5,753 nucleotides of DNA, from NCBI GenBank assembly GCA_027318945.1, contig DAHVOF010000076.1:1-5753 (forward strand). Direction: 5' to 3'. This DNA comes from Actinomycetota bacterium. GTDB lineage: Bacteria > Actinomycetota > Acidimicrobiia > Acidimicrobiales > Acidimicrobiaceae. The stretch's first letter is position 1; every line of letters begins with the position of its first letter. Positions 5,634-5,753 of this stretch are shown here, piece by piece. Under the pieces are notes generated by a model. The model had not been told where the DNA came from, did not search any database, and saw nothing but the letters and a program-made list of their open reading frames with translations. The translations under genes and the position numbers were made by a program.

Positions 5634-5753
5634 CTACTCTAAGCTGCCACCTCGAGCACGATTCACCTCGATAGGCACAGACTTGAACGAAGGCAGCTCC
5701 GCAAAGAAGGTCGCGAGAAAAGCAAGTATCGCGGGCGTCATAATTACCGGAAC
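5634..5753 (-). CDS. Possible C-terminal fragment of a membrane protein, cut by the window edge
   Basis: Reading inward from the right edge, a frame stays open for 39 codons and stops at TAG (5636-5634). It begins VPVI, then MTPAILAFLATFFAEL, a hydrophobic stretch like a last membrane helix, followed by a short polar tail ending GGSLE. A terminator-like hairpin with six Ts lies 17 bases past the stop, which supports a real gene end. Against it, the fragment is short, two plus-strand frames are also open over the same bases, and I recognise no family. The start and most of the gene would lie outside the window. Confidence 0.33.
   Translation of the reverse strand, partial: VPVIMTPAILAFLATFFAELPSFKSVPIEVNRARGGSLE

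Noticed and set aside
1..5753. Mobile element, CRISPR array, toxin-antitoxin or phage defence module
   Set aside because: No regularly spaced repeats, no transposase or integrase motifs, no terminal inverted repeats with target duplications and no paired small genes were seen.

Overview
This is a bacterial window from an organism I cannot name. It has moderate G+C, Shine-Dalgarno sequences ahead of all four main genes, and a probable F420-dependent PPOX-fold flavoenzyme. Such enzymes are common in Actinomycetota and Chloroflexota, so I lean weakly towards one of these, perhaps an environmental Chloroflexota lineage. That is inference from gene content, not from a marker gene. I see no rRNA, tRNA, CRISPR array, insertion sequence, integrase or plasmid function.

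Layout. (1) 25-2112, minus strand: a large membrane protein in which a TctA-type permease is joined to a C-terminal TctB-type module. It is a tripartite tricarboxylate transporter (TTT) membrane component, with no substrate-binding TctC gene in view. (2) 2113-2618: a divergent, AT-richer intergenic region with the leaders of the genes on both sides. (3) 2619-3023, plus strand: a small PPOX-class, probably F420-dependent oxidoreductase. (4) 3024-3432: about 400 bases without a convincing gene. Its second half is rich in short inverted repeats, including a nested palindrome at 3297-3332. (5) 3433-4506 and 4519-5385, plus strand: a two-gene ABC exporter operon of the DrrA/DrrB type, ATPase then ABC-2 permease, 12 bases apart. 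(6) 5386-5753: a region between convergent genes with several inverted repeats, then a possible minus-strand C-terminal gene fragment running off the right edge, with a weak terminator-like hairpin behind its stop.

How the genes relate. The ATPase and permease very probably form one efflux or export complex. The TctA-TctB fusion would import an organic acid using a binding protein encoded elsewhere. The oxidoreductase stands alone, with its own ribosome binding site and long flanking gaps, and nothing here links it to either transporter. I found no convincing undescribed system. The points most worth a second look are the TctA-TctB fusion without TctC and the inverted-repeat cluster upstream of the exporter operon.
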